From Odoribacter sp. UBA944 (GTDB lineage Bacteria; Bacteroidota; Bacteroidia; Bacteroidales; Marinifilaceae), in contig DBDA01000033.1 of NCBI GenBank assembly GCA_002293375.1, positions 81,296 to 145,295 on the forward strand: DNA of 64,000 nucleotides, in the 5' to 3' direction. Under the pieces are notes generated by a model, which saw nothing but the letters and a program-made list of their open reading frames with translations, was not told the DNA's origin and made no database searches. Numbering within the stretch: position 1 is the stretch's first letter; each line of letters starts with the position of its first letter. A program made the translations under genes and the position numbers. Below are positions 49,080-57,818 of the stretch, piece after piece.

Positions 49080-50564
49080 TCACACCCATTTTTTGGCTTT
49101 TCCCAAGAAACGATCTATGAGCCGATTAATTTCTTCGGAAACCCGTCCGTAATAGATCAACAATACGCCGGCAAGGAGCGTTACGACAGAGCGGAGGATA
49201 CCGTCCACCCAAGGGTTTTCCAACCGGAAACCGGAGGAGTTGATCCCGATCAGCAGGGCAAAGAGGAGCAGCAGTTTTAAGGTACCTTTTGTATAGGGAT
49301 TTCCTTTGACTTTTTTCAATACAATCCACTGTTGGACCGAATAGGACAACAAGGTGGTCAACATCGTAGCGACGGCGGCCCCGGTAATTCCGAGATAGGG
49401 GATCAGCCACAGGTTTGTCAGGATCCCGATCCCGATGATGAAGAATACAAAGTAAAGGCTCCAGTAGTAGTATTTGGAGAAGCTGATCAACTGGCCGCCG
49501 AAACTCAGTGTCACTTCGATCAAATTTGCTATGCCCAGGAAAAAGACGACCCATTTTCCGCCTGCATAGATGGCCCCGTTGGGCAATAGGGCGAAGATGT
49601 TGTCTACATTCACCCACAGCAGTACGAAGATCATTCCGCCGGCCAACAGCTGGTGGAGAGAAACTTTCCGGTACAAGGCGTTAGAGGTTGCAAAATCCCC
49701 GTTTTTCAGGGCTTCGGCAGCTAACGGAGCGGAAATGGTGGTAATGGAGCGGGAAGGGATCCCCACGATAATAGCCATGTAGGTAGCAATGCGAAAGATC
49801 CCCGAATCACTGTATCCGATCTCCGAAGTGATCATAAAGAGGTCGAGCCGGGTCAGCATGGTGCTTCCCAAGGCGCCGGCTACCAAGTAGGCCGTATACC
49901 GCAGCATCTCTTTTTTCAGCACGGGGGGGATGGGCCGGTAGACCAGGGAAACCGGAGTGATCCGGCAAACATAGATGAAGGCGGCCAGCAAAACCAAGCC
50001 GTAAACAACAATCAGGCCCAGTACCAAACCGTCCCGGTTCGTCAAGTGGAAACCGTACAGCAGGTAGACCGACAGCATCAAGAGCCGGACTAAAATTTCC
50101 CGGTTGAATCTTGGGACGACGATCCGCATGTTTACCGTTGAATAGGTCTCAAACACCTGCAAGTAGGTCATGAAAAGGATCAACGGGATCATCCAATAAA
50201 AATAATCGGTGAATAACGGAGAACTTTTGGCCAGAAAGTCAACAATGGGTTGTTTGAGCAACAGGTAAAGCGGAATAAAAACAAGCGATCCGACAGCCGG
50301 CAGGGCGATGATGTAAAAAAAGAAGCCGTTGTGCTTTTTCTCTCTGTTCCTGAAATAGGGGAAATAACGCATAATGGAGGAGGATGTTCCCAACTGACAG
50401 AGCGCGGCAAACAGGATCCCGATCTCCAGAATGACGCCGGTCAGGCCGATGTCTTCGGGAGAAAGGAAACGTGTGATGATAAAGAATTGGATCAGGAATC
50501 CCAGAAAGGCTCCGGCGTATGTTACAACTATTCCTTTGATGCTCTGACGGATGACAACCCCCAT
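49080..50564 (-). CDS. Wzx-like oligosaccharide flippase
   Basis: Polysaccharide-biosynthesis/MATE-like inner-membrane flippase of 494 residues with about 14 predicted spans (VVTYAGAFLGFLIQFFII at the start). Such proteins translocate undecaprenyl-linked oligosaccharides to the periplasm. It precedes pseB on the same strand and probably exports the glycan that carries the nonulosonic acid. It follows the U32 gene by 19 bases. Confidence 0.85.
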   Translation of the reverse strand: MGVVIRQSIKGIVVTYAGAFLGFLIQFFIITRFLSPEDIGLTGVILEIGILFAALCQLGTSSSIMRYFPYFRNREKKHNGFFFYIIALPAVGSLVFIPLYLLLKQPIVDFLAKSSPLFTDYFYWMIPLILFMTYLQVFETYSTVNMRIVVPRFNREILVRLLMLSVYLLYGFHLTNRDGLVLGLIVVYGLVLLAAFIYVCRITPVSLVYRPIPPVLKKEMLRYTAYLVAGALGSTMLTRLDLFMITSEIGYSDSGIFRIATYMAIIVGIPSRSITTISAPLAAEALKNGDFATSNALYRKVSLHQLLAGGMIFVLLWVNVDNIFALLPNGAIYAGGKWVVFFLGIANLIEVTLSFGGQLISFSKYYYWSLYFVFFIIGIGILTNLWLIPYLGITGAAVATMLTTLLSYSVQQWIVLKKVKGNPYTKGTLKLLLLFALLIGINSSGFRLENPWVDGILRSVVTLLAGVLLIYYGRVSEEINRLIDRFLGKAKKWV

Positions 50565-50583
50565 GCTTGCTGTTTTTCAAAAA

Positions 50584-51849
50584 TTATTGCATCCGTTCCG
50601 GAGTGGTATCCACCCATTTGTAAAGCTTGTCGCCTCTCCGGATCTTTTGGGGGACCGGCATGGAAAATACGGCTCCTTTCTGCACCCGTTCCACCGGTTG
50701 CAGGTTGTAACGGATCTCTTCCGCCTGCATTTGGAGCGCTCCGGTTGTCGGGCCGGTGATCAGTAGCTCCTCCCCTTTTTTCAAGTCATAGGACTCCAGT
50801 TTAAATTCCCCCACACCCAACCGGTCGAAATAGTTGGTCACCTTTCCTATGGCTATTTTCTTTTTGGTCGCCCCGGAACCGTACACAGCGCTCCATTCGC
50901 CCAACCGTTGCCCCAAATAGTAGCCGTCCCAGAAACCCCGGTTGAATACGGTTAAAAGTCGCTCTTTCCAAGCCGCTATCTTCTCTTCCGTATAACTCCC
51001 CGTTGTAACTGCGTTCAATGCTTCGTTGTAACATTCACAAACCGTTTTCACGTACTCCGCCGGACGGGCCCTTCCCTCTATTTTAAATACCCGCACGCCG
51101 GCATCTGCCACTTTGTTCAGAAAACCAATCGTACATAGATCTTTCGGTGACATGATGTACTGATTTTCAATGTCCAGCTCAATACCATCTTCTTTATCCG
51201 TCACCGTATATCCCCTCCGGCAGATCTGGTAACAGACCCCACGGTTAGCCGAAGCATTCATTTCGTGCAGACTGAGGTAGCATTTTCCCGAAACCGCCAT
51301 ACACAAAGCTCCGTGTACAAACATCTCGATCTGCACCAGCTCCCCGCCCGGCCCGCACAGGTGTTCCTCCCGGATCTGCCTGTGAATACCGGCCACTTGC
51401 TCCAGGTTCAGTTCCCGGGCCAATACCACCACGTCGGCGTATTGTGCATAGAACCGGAGGGTTTCGTAGTTGGTTACATTGCATTGGGTGCTGATGTGTA
51501 CCGGCACTTCCACCGAATGGGCGTACAGGATCGCGGCCATGTCTGAAGCAATGACGGCGGAAACACCGGCTTTTTTCGCCGTGTTGATGATCTCCCGCAT
51601 CTTTTTCGACTCTTCCGGGTAGATAATGGTATTGACGGTCAGGTATGTTTTTACTCCCTGTTGGCGGCACAATTCCACGATCCGGCACAGGTCTTCCAAG
51701 GTAAAATTGACGGACGAGCGGGAGCGCATATTCAGGCCCTCCACTCCGAAGTAAACCGAATCAGCCCCGCTCTGCAAAGCGGCGGAGAGGGATTCGTACG
51801 ACCCGACAGGGGCCATGATTTCAAAATTGTTTCTGGTTAATTTGGCCAT
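50584..51849 (-). CDS. U32 peptidase-family protein
   Basis: 421 residues. The U32 signature EMFVHGALCMAVSGKCYLS is present, followed by CYQICRRGY, so the iron-sulphur cysteine set of the family is likely intact. Family members RlhA and TrhP/YegQ act in RNA hydroxylation, and peptidase activity is doubtful in most. A minus-strand TATCTTTG box (51857-51864) just upstream is the likely -7 element. It is probably co-transcribed with the flippase by proximity only. Confidence 0.88.
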   Translation of the reverse strand: MAKLTRNNFEIMAPVGSYESLSAALQSGADSVYFGVEGLNMRSRSSVNFTLEDLCRIVELCRQQGVKTYLTVNTIIYPEESKKMREIINTAKKAGVSAVIASDMAAILYAHSVEVPVHISTQCNVTNYETLRFYAQYADVVVLARELNLEQVAGIHRQIREEHLCGPGGELVQIEMFVHGALCMAVSGKCYLSLHEMNASANRGVCYQICRRGYTVTDKEDGIELDIENQYIMSPKDLCTIGFLNKVADAGVRVFKIEGRARPAEYVKTVCECYNEALNAVTTGSYTEEKIAAWKERLLTVFNRGFWDGYYLGQRLGEWSAVYGSGATKKKIAIGKVTNYFDRLGVGEFKLESYDLKKGEELLITGPTTGALQMQAEEIRYNLQPVERVQKGAVFSMPVPQKIRRGDKLYKWVDTTPERMQ

Positions 51850-51901
51850 TGTTTGGCAAAGATACGATTATTTTGGGATTTCACCTTTTCACATTTTTTT
51901 G

Positions 51902-51909
51902 TACATTTG
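51902..51909 (+). promoter_or_regulatory. -7 box of the frr promoter
   Basis: TACATTTG lies 35 bases before the frr ATG, preceded by a T-rich stretch; no exact -33 TTTG at the expected distance. It diverges from the U32 gene promoter box at 51857-51864. Confidence 0.5.
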
Positions 51910-51944
51910 CCTCATCTGACGGATAATCCCATAATAATTAGGAT

Positions 51945-52511
51945 ATGAACGAAGAAGTAAAAATGTATATGGACGAGGCGCAGGAGCAGATGCATAACGC
52001 CCTCAATCACTTAGAGAATGAACTGGCAAAGATCAGGGCCGGGAGAGCGAATCCCAAGGTGCTGAACGATGTCATGGTAGAGTATTACGGCACTCCGACC
52101 CCGCTGGCCCAGGTCGCGAATATCTCCGCTCCCGATCCGCGGACCATATCGGTGCAACCTTGGGAAAAACAGATGATCGCTCCTATCGAAAGGGCTATCA
52201 TGAGCGCCAATCTGGGATTTAATCCCGACAATAACGGGGAGACCATCCGGATCAGTGTCCCGCCCCTGACGGAAGAGCGCCGGAAGGAGTTGGTAAAGCA
52301 GTCCCGTACCATCGGCGAACAGGCGAAAGTCAGTATCCGGACAGCCCGCCGCGATGCCATCGAACAGTTCAAGAAAATGGCAAAAGAGGGGGGGCTTCCC
52401 GAAGACATGGCCAAAGATGCGGAGAATGAAGCGCAGAAAATGACCGATACCAACACGAAGAAGGTGGAGGAGATGCTCCTGGCTAAGGAGAAGGATATTC
52501 TGACGATCTGA
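51945..52511 (+). CDS. frr: Ribosome recycling factor
   Basis: With EF-G, splits post-termination ribosomes. The 188-residue protein has the conserved ALNHLENELAKIRAGRANPKVL and the RRKELVKQ segment, with a normal tail. pyrH, often next to frr, is not adjacent here. A strong terminator follows. Confidence 0.97.
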   Translation: MNEEVKMYMDEAQEQMHNALNHLENELAKIRAGRANPKVLNDVMVEYYGTPTPLAQVANISAPDPRTISVQPWEKQMIAPIERAIMSANLGFNPDNNGETIRISVPPLTEERRKELVKQSRTIGEQAKVSIRTARRDAIEQFKKMAKEGGLPEDMAKDAENEAQKMTDTNTKKVEEMLLAKEKDILTI

Positions 52512-52517
52512 TCTTTT

Positions 52518-52548
52518 AAAAAAGCTGCCTCTTCAGGCAGCTTTTTTT
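52518..52548. terminator. Intrinsic terminator after frr (bidirectional)
   Basis: AAAAAAGCTGCCT and AGGCAGCTTTTTTT pair around a 4-base loop. Both strands end in T runs, so it can also serve the convergent aldo/keto reductase gene. Confidence 0.9.
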
Positions 52549-52567
52549 GAAAGATCCGGCAGGCCGG

Positions 52568-53962
52568 TTAAAAATCCAATTGTTGTTTTAGTTGTTCTGT
52601 GTAGCGTTCGACGCGGCGCATCTCTTGTGGGATGTTGATCCGTTGCGGGCAGCGCGGCCGGCAGACGTCGCAACCGATGCAGTGGTCGGCCTGCCGCAGT
52701 TTCGGTACGCTGCGGTCGTAACCGATGAGAAACTCGCGGCGCGCCCGGCGGTAATTGTCGTCGTGGGAATTTTTCAGCAGGCGTCCGGCGCTTACGCAGC
52801 GGTTGTAATGGCTGAAGACGGCGGAAATGTTTAAGCCATACGGGCAGGGCATGCAGTATTGGCACTCCGTACATTGGATGTAATCGGCATTGACCAGGAT
52901 CCGTGTGACCTGCTCCAGTATTGTGTTCTCCTGCTCATTAATGGGAACAAGTGGTGAATAGGTGCGAAGATTTTCTTGCAGGTGTTCCATGTAGACCATG
53001 CCGCTCAGGACGGTCAGGACGTTTTCGGGGGTTCCCGCGTACCGGAAGGCCCACGAAGCGGCGCTCTGTTCCGGGTGCACCTGTTTCATCAAAGCCAGCG
53101 CCTGTTGCGGAACCCGGGAAAGCCGGCCGCCCAACAAGGGCTCCATGATGACGGCCGGTACGTTTTTCTTCGCCAACTCCGCACAGAGGTACTCCGCGTT
53201 GACATTCCGCCTGGGGTCTGCGTGCCGCCAATCCTGGTAATTGAGCTGTATCTGGCAGAAATCCCACTGTATGTCCATGTTCAGAACGTGGTCGAATACC
53301 TCTTGTATGCCGTGAAAGGACCACCCGAGGTTGCGGATGCGGCCGGCTTTGCGTTCGCCTTTCAGAAATTCCAGCAGCCCGTTGTCGATAAACCGGTCGT
53401 TGAAGTCTTTGATGCTTGATCCGACGGAATGCAGCAGGTAGTAATCGATGTAATCCACTTGCAGTTCGCGCATGGATTTGCGGTACATTTCAATGCCGTC
53501 CTGGAGTGTCCGGGCCCCCTGGCGGTGGTTGGAAGCCTTTGTGGCGATGAAGAATTTGTCGCGCGGATGCCGCTTCAAGGCGATCCCGGTGGCGGTTTCG
53601 GACCATCCCTGTACGTAGACCGGAGCGGTGTCGAAGTAGTTTACGCCGTGTTCAATGGCGTAATCTACCAATTGGTTGACGGCATCCTGGTCCACCTCTT
53701 CCCGACCGTTTGCGTGCTTTTTCAACGGCCAGCGCATACACCCGAATCCCAACAGGGAAACTTTGTCTCCCGTGTGCGGATTGATCCGGTAGGTCATTTG
53801 GCCGGACGGAACCTCGCCGATCATTCCCCCTTCCGCCGAAACCGTGTTACCGGTTTTACACCCGTACAAGGCAGCGGTGGTGACGGCGGACCCGACGCCC
53901 AGCACTTTGAGAAACTCCCTGCGGTTCAGTTCGTGTTTCTTCGGACAATTTTTCTTTTCCAT
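52568..53962 (-). CDS. Exported aldo/keto reductase with C-terminal ferredoxin-like clusters
   Basis: 464 residues. The N terminus has a twin-arginine-like signal (NRREFLKVLGVGSAVTTAALYGC), possibly also a lipobox. The aldo/keto reductase barrel follows (GFGCMRWPL; DTAPVYVQGWSE; YYLLHS), then a C-terminal ferredoxin-type region with CTECQYCMPCPYG and CIGCDVCRPRCP. The predicted start is the ATG at 53962; the open frame upstream runs out of frame through the neighbour. It lies 23 bases after the polyferredoxin gene. Electrons from that protein may drive the reductase; the substrate is unknown. Confidence 0.82.
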   Translation of the reverse strand: MEKKNCPKKHELNRREFLKVLGVGSAVTTAALYGCKTGNTVSAEGGMIGEVPSGQMTYRINPHTGDKVSLLGFGCMRWPLKKHANGREEVDQDAVNQLVDYAIEHGVNYFDTAPVYVQGWSETATGIALKRHPRDKFFIATKASNHRQGARTLQDGIEMYRKSMRELQVDYIDYYLLHSVGSSIKDFNDRFIDNGLLEFLKGERKAGRIRNLGWSFHGIQEVFDHVLNMDIQWDFCQIQLNYQDWRHADPRRNVNAEYLCAELAKKNVPAVIMEPLLGGRLSRVPQQALALMKQVHPEQSAASWAFRYAGTPENVLTVLSGMVYMEHLQENLRTYSPLVPINEQENTILEQVTRILVNADYIQCTECQYCMPCPYGLNISAVFSHYNRCVSAGRLLKNSHDDNYRRARREFLIGYDRSVPKLRQADHCIGCDVCRPRCPQRINIPQEMRRVERYTEQLKQQLDF

Positions 53963-53985
53963 GCTCGGTAGTTTTTTGAATCGAC

Positions 53986-55476
53986 TTAAATGGAATGATG
54001 TCTTACGTTTCCTTCTACATAGATGGCGCTGAAAGGGCGTGCCGGACAAAGATTTTCGCAGGCTCCGCAACCGATGCACAGTTCTTTGTCTACTGCCGGT
54101 ATTTTCAATTTGGGGTGATCGGGGTCGCGCTCTACCAGTGTGATCGCGCCTGTTGGGCAGTGGCGTTCGCAACTGTCGCACGGAAGGCTGTCTCTGTTCA
54201 CGATGCAATTGTCCGGGATCCAGATGGCTTGTCCGATGGAGATGGCCGATTTGTCCGCCGGTGTAATGGGTTGAATGGCCCCGGCGGGGCATACCTGCGA
54301 ACATTCCACGCATTCGGGGCGGCAATAGCCTCTTTCGTAGGATATTTCGGGTTGCATGAAGGCGGATAACTTGCGGGACGGGCTGAGGATGTGGTTGGGA
54401 CAGGCCGATATGCACAACTGGCAAGCCGTACAGTGTTGTTTTAGGTGTTGAGCGCTCAAAGACCCGGGCGGTGTGATCGGCGTTTTCCGATCCGGCACCT
54501 TTTTGTCTTCTATGGTTGCCAAACCTCCGTCCACCTGCAATTGCTGGGCTTTTACGGTTGCGGAGAGGGTCAACAGGCCGAGCAGGGAGAGCAGGTCGCG
54601 GCGCGACAGGCCCGGCTGTTCCGCCTGCGGGTCCGTTTTCGCTCTTTTGGCCGGTTTGGCTGCGGTGTATTTCAGGGCGCCGAATTTGCATTTTCCCAAG
54701 CAGTTGAAGCAGGCGACACAGCGGCTGTGGTCTATGGAAAAGGTGTTTACTTCGATGCAGGAGGATTTGCACTTTTTTTCGCAGGCTTTGCATTGGGTGC
54801 ATTTTTGGGTGTCCATGGCGATCCTGAAGAGGGAGAAGCGGGAAAGGAGGCCCAGAAATGTTCCTACCGGACAGAGGGTGTTGCAATAGCTCCTCCCGTG
54901 TTTCCAGGCGAGTATGCCGGTTATGATGAGTGTGATGAGGGCGATGCCGAAGGTCAGCCATCCCTTTACCAGTACTTCTGTGGAGTAAAAAGCGTAGCTG
55001 TTGCCATGTTCGGCCAACAGGGCCAGCAGATTGTTCCCCCACCGGTAAAGGGGGGCGAAAAAGTTGGTTGCCATGCGCCCGTAAGCGGCATAGGGATCCA
55101 GCAGGGAGACAACGATACCAAACCCGGCAACCAGGGAGAGGATGAATATTCCCAGGATGCCGTAGCGCAACAGGTTTTTGGGGCGGGCGTAGGAGAAGCG
55201 GTTCTTTTTTCTTTTCCGGCGGGAGGATATGCGGGAGACCAGGTCCTGGAGGATCCCCAACGGACATAGGATGGAGCAGTAGATCCGGCCGAACAGCAAG
55301 GTTGCCAGAACCAGGGCGGCAAGGACAATGGCATTGACTGCTAATATAGCCGGAATGAGTTGTATTTTGGCCATCCAACCGAACCACATGTGTACGCTTC
55401 CTGTAAAATCAAGGAAAAGCAGGGTAATCAGCAAGAAAAATAGTCCGGCTATTACCACTCTGGTCTTTTTTAGCAT
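53986..55476 (-). CDS. Membrane polyferredoxin (NapH/MauN-like) with internal Tat-like segment
   Basis: 496 residues. The first half has several membrane spans with two LCP(L/V)G motifs and ferredoxin motifs (CTQCKACEKKC; CVACFNCLGKC), as in NapH/RdxA-type quinol-to-FeS electron carriers. In the middle is LSRRDLLSLLGLLTLSATVKA, a twin-arginine-like signal. The second half carries four more ferredoxin-like cysteine sets ending CIGCGACENLCP. It looks like a fusion of a membrane electron donor and an exported ferredoxin. Start MLKKTRVV was chosen over a 43-codon extension. Confidence 0.82.
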   Translation of the reverse strand: MLKKTRVVIAGLFFLLITLLFLDFTGSVHMWFGWMAKIQLIPAILAVNAIVLAALVLATLLFGRIYCSILCPLGILQDLVSRISSRRKRKKNRFSYARPKNLLRYGILGIFILSLVAGFGIVVSLLDPYAAYGRMATNFFAPLYRWGNNLLALLAEHGNSYAFYSTEVLVKGWLTFGIALITLIITGILAWKHGRSYCNTLCPVGTFLGLLSRFSLFRIAMDTQKCTQCKACEKKCKSSCIEVNTFSIDHSRCVACFNCLGKCKFGALKYTAAKPAKRAKTDPQAEQPGLSRRDLLSLLGLLTLSATVKAQQLQVDGGLATIEDKKVPDRKTPITPPGSLSAQHLKQHCTACQLCISACPNHILSPSRKLSAFMQPEISYERGYCRPECVECSQVCPAGAIQPITPADKSAISIGQAIWIPDNCIVNRDSLPCDSCERHCPTGAITLVERDPDHPKLKIPAVDKELCIGCGACENLCPARPFSAIYVEGNVRHHSI

Positions 55477-55519
55477 AGAATATGTATTACGGGTTATCGG
55501 ATCTGTCTGTTCTGATGTA

Positions 55520-55527
55520 CAAATGTA
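55520..55527 (-). promoter_or_regulatory. -7 box before the polyferredoxin gene
   Basis: Minus-strand TACATTTG lies 44 bases before the ATG and within a small GTAC repeat; no -33 TTTG is evident. Confidence 0.4.
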
Positions 55528-55596
55528 CGATAAAATTTTACGTGGGGGGAGTTGAAAGGGGGCTTTTTCTTTTGGTGTTCTGCCTCTGTTGTATGT

Positions 55597-55651
55597 ATGG
55601 AACACCTACGGAACACGCACGGAACACCTACGGAATACCTACGGAATACGT
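55597..55651. repeat. Five 11-base tandem repeats (locus B)
   Basis: Five 11-base units of the form ACGGAA(C/T)AC(C/G)(T/C) matching the array at 3403-3457, ending in a small palindrome (ACGGAATACGTTCCGT). It overlaps the 3' end of nudC: the C terminus GTYSVGIP is encoded by the repeat, read on the minus strand. Confidence 0.85.
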
Positions 55652-56500
55652 TCCGTTATTTTGGGGAAATTCTTCCGGATGTTCCCGGAAGTAGTCGATC
55701 ATGTCGTTTGTCAGGCTGAAGTCTTTTATGGCAACGGGAGGTATTTCGGTACGGGGTATCCAGCCGGCTTCGGACAATTCCGTTTCGTCGATGGTAATAT
55801 GGGGAGGGCCGTCCAGTTCGGCGAAAAAACCGAGCAGGAGCGATGAGGAGAGGCCCCACGGCTGGCTTTTGTAGTAGCGGAGGTTTTTTACCCGCACCCC
55901 CACCTCTTCCAGTATTTCGCGGTGTACGGTCTGTTCGATGGTCTCCCCGGATTCGGCAAAGCCGGCCAGGAGGGCGTAATGCGTGTATGTCCGGCCGGTA
56001 TAGCGCGAAAGCAACAGTTGATCGCTGTTCCACACTGCGACGATCACCGCCGGGCAGATCTTGGGATATTCCATGGTGCCGCATGCCGGACACTCTTTCA
56101 TCCGCTCGCGGGCGTGTTGCCGGGTTTTTGTGCCACACTGCCCGCAATAGATGCGGGTGGAGTACCAGGTATGCAATCCATAAGCGGTCAGTATGGCAAA
56201 GACCGTGTGCTTGGGCCTCCAGCCCCGGACTTCGGATACCGGGTAGTAGCCATACCCCTCCGAGGCGGGTAAAACCGCATCGGAGAGAAAATAAGTCGTA
56301 TCATCGATGGAAAACAGGTAGGTTAGCCCAGCACTCTCACCGGCGCCGGGTAGATCAGCAACCGTCGGCAGTTCCGCTTTACCGTCCTGCACAGCGGCCA
56401 GCACGTCGCTCTCTGAAAAAGAGAGTACCACGGAGTTCCCGTCCGGACGGACGTCCCGATATGTGTTGTCAAAACGGTGAGGTGCGATCTCTTGTAACAT
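55628..56500 (-). CDS. nudC: NAD(+) diphosphatase / NudC-type Nudix hydrolase
   Basis: Cleaves NADH and NAD, and in E. coli removes NAD caps from RNA. The 290-residue protein has the zinc ribbon (CGQCGTKT ... CPACGTMEYP), a Nudix box starting GFAESGET and ending EEVGV, and the SQPW motif that marks NADH pyrophosphatases (here SQPWGLSSS). The C-terminal eight residues come from the tandem repeat. It follows the AraC-type gene by 18 bases, so they may share a transcript. Confidence 0.92.
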   Translation of the reverse strand: MLQEIAPHRFDNTYRDVRPDGNSVVLSFSESDVLAAVQDGKAELPTVADLPGAGESAGLTYLFSIDDTTYFLSDAVLPASEGYGYYPVSEVRGWRPKHTVFAILTAYGLHTWYSTRIYCGQCGTKTRQHARERMKECPACGTMEYPKICPAVIVAVWNSDQLLLSRYTGRTYTHYALLAGFAESGETIEQTVHREILEEVGVRVKNLRYYKSQPWGLSSSLLLGFFAELDGPPHITIDETELSEAGWIPRTEIPPVAIKDFSLTNDMIDYFREHPEEFPQNNGTYSVGIP

Positions 56501-56518
56501 GGTATTCGGAATTTACTG

Positions 56519-57649
56519 TTAATCCTGCTCCACGCGACGGGTGATGCGGAATTGGCTGGGGCTCATGCCCGAGAAGCGCTTGAAAAAGTCTATGAACGAA
56601 GAGTGGCTTTTGAAGCCTACCGCCTCGGCGATCAGGGCGATGCTTCTCTCTTCATCCGGATCGAGCATCCTGTGCTGTGCTTCACGAATACGATATTCGT
56701 TCACATAGACAATGAAACTTTTGCCGAAATCTTCGTTGATGATGGTTGAAATATAGGTGCGGTTGGTGTTGAGCATGCGGGCCACGGTGTCGATCCGCAA
56801 TTCCGGATCAAGGTATATTCTCTCCTCTTCCATCAGCCCGACGAGGGCTTCTTTCAGTTGCCGGCGCATAGCAGGAGGGATCGAAGAATTTGCAGCCGTC
56901 TCTTTTTTGTCGCTCTCTATATCGGCCGTCTCGGCAACCGTGTAGACATCCTCCTGCAAGACGCCCATCAGGTTCAGGGTGAGATAGAATGCCGCGAAAA
57001 AGAAATTGAACACCACCAATTGCACCGAGCCCGGACGGGTAAAGAAAACATCCAGTACCACGACCAATCCGTATACTACAAAAAGCCACGCCACGAATGG
57101 GACCCACGACAAACTGATCCGCTCGCTGTATGAGTAGCGCTGGGCGATACGCCTGCGGTGCTGCGGGTAGAGGCGGACGATCAAGCACACGACGCGGATA
57201 TAGTAGATCAGGAAGCACGCCTCTGCCGCGATGCGCAGCCACATCTCCGGATTGTTGAGGTGTAGCGGGATATCGCGATAGTTTTCCAGCACGACATGGG
57301 GTTGGAACAAGCGCACGATCAGGTAAAGTACGCCCAGTATGAACGGCGGGGTATACAGTCGCACAATCTCCCGGGGCGTAACGGGTGAGGGGCGCATCAG
57401 GTAAAGCAGGTAGATGTAAATCAGTGCCGCCCCCGAGATGATCGCCATTTCGTAAGAGAAACTAAGCCTGTCGAAACGCCATTCGGGCATCAGCAGCACA
57501 GCAAAGAAGTTCCATAACACAAGCAGGCTCGACAGCAAGGCGAGCACGATCTTCGGTTTGCTGCCGCGCGATAGTACCCACAGTATAACACTGCAGGTGA
57601 AGTTCACGGCCAGCACCAGAAGGGACGATATGATCTCAAGCTCTGCCAC
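56519..57649 (-). CDS. AraC-family regulator with N-terminal membrane-sensor domain
   Basis: 376 residues. The N-terminal about 230 residues hold seven predicted membrane spans, then a linker and a C-terminal AraC helix-turn-helix pair (about 285-372: VARMLNTNRTYISTIINEDFG; IALIAEAVGFKSHSSFIDFFKRFSGMSPSQFR). Such membrane-bound AraC regulators are common in Bacteroidota. The start is GTG; there is no in-frame ATG nearby. A TAAATTTG box ends 4 bases before the GTG, so the message could be leaderless or start downstream. It is divergent from the lipoprotein genes and an inverted repeat lies between. Confidence 0.85.
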   Translation of the reverse strand: MAELEIISSLLVLAVNFTCSVILWVLSRGSKPKIVLALLSSLLVLWNFFAVLLMPEWRFDRLSFSYEMAIISGAALIYIYLLYLMRPSPVTPREIVRLYTPPFILGVLYLIVRLFQPHVVLENYRDIPLHLNNPEMWLRIAAEACFLIYYIRVVCLIVRLYPQHRRRIAQRYSYSERISLSWVPFVAWLFVVYGLVVVLDVFFTRPGSVQLVVFNFFFAAFYLTLNLMGVLQEDVYTVAETADIESDKKETAANSSIPPAMRRQLKEALVGLMEEERIYLDPELRIDTVARMLNTNRTYISTIINEDFGKSFIVYVNEYRIREAQHRMLDPDEERSIALIAEAVGFKSHSSFIDFFKRFSGMSPSQFRITRRVEQD

Positions 57650-57688
57650 GATGCAAATTTAACAAAAACAATCTATAAGAGGTGGGGT

Positions 57689-57722
57689 CGGATATGACAA
57701 TGGATGAATTTTGTCGAATCCG
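57689..57722. promoter_or_regulatory. Imperfect inverted repeat between the AraC regulator and lipoprotein genes
   Basis: CGGATATGACAA (57689-57700) and TTGTCGAATCCG (57711-57722) match in 10 of 12 positions across a 10-base spacer. It lies near the middle of the 169-base divergent intergenic region and is the best candidate operator there. A further GTAAG/CTTAC repeat lies at 57780-57792, before a TACCTTTA box. Confidence 0.5.
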
Positions 57723-57818
57723 AACAGGAATTTGTGAAATCAAACAAAGATCTGTACCTATCCGAAAGCAAGTGTAGATGTAAGTAGCTTACCTTTAGGG
57801 ACAGTAATTAGCATAGCT

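Noticed and set aside
53963..55387. Extension of the aldo/keto reductase frame to a 939-residue protein
   Set aside because: The upstream part runs out of frame through the polyferredoxin gene and looks like low-complexity shadow. The ATG at 53962 with its twin-arginine signal is the credible start.
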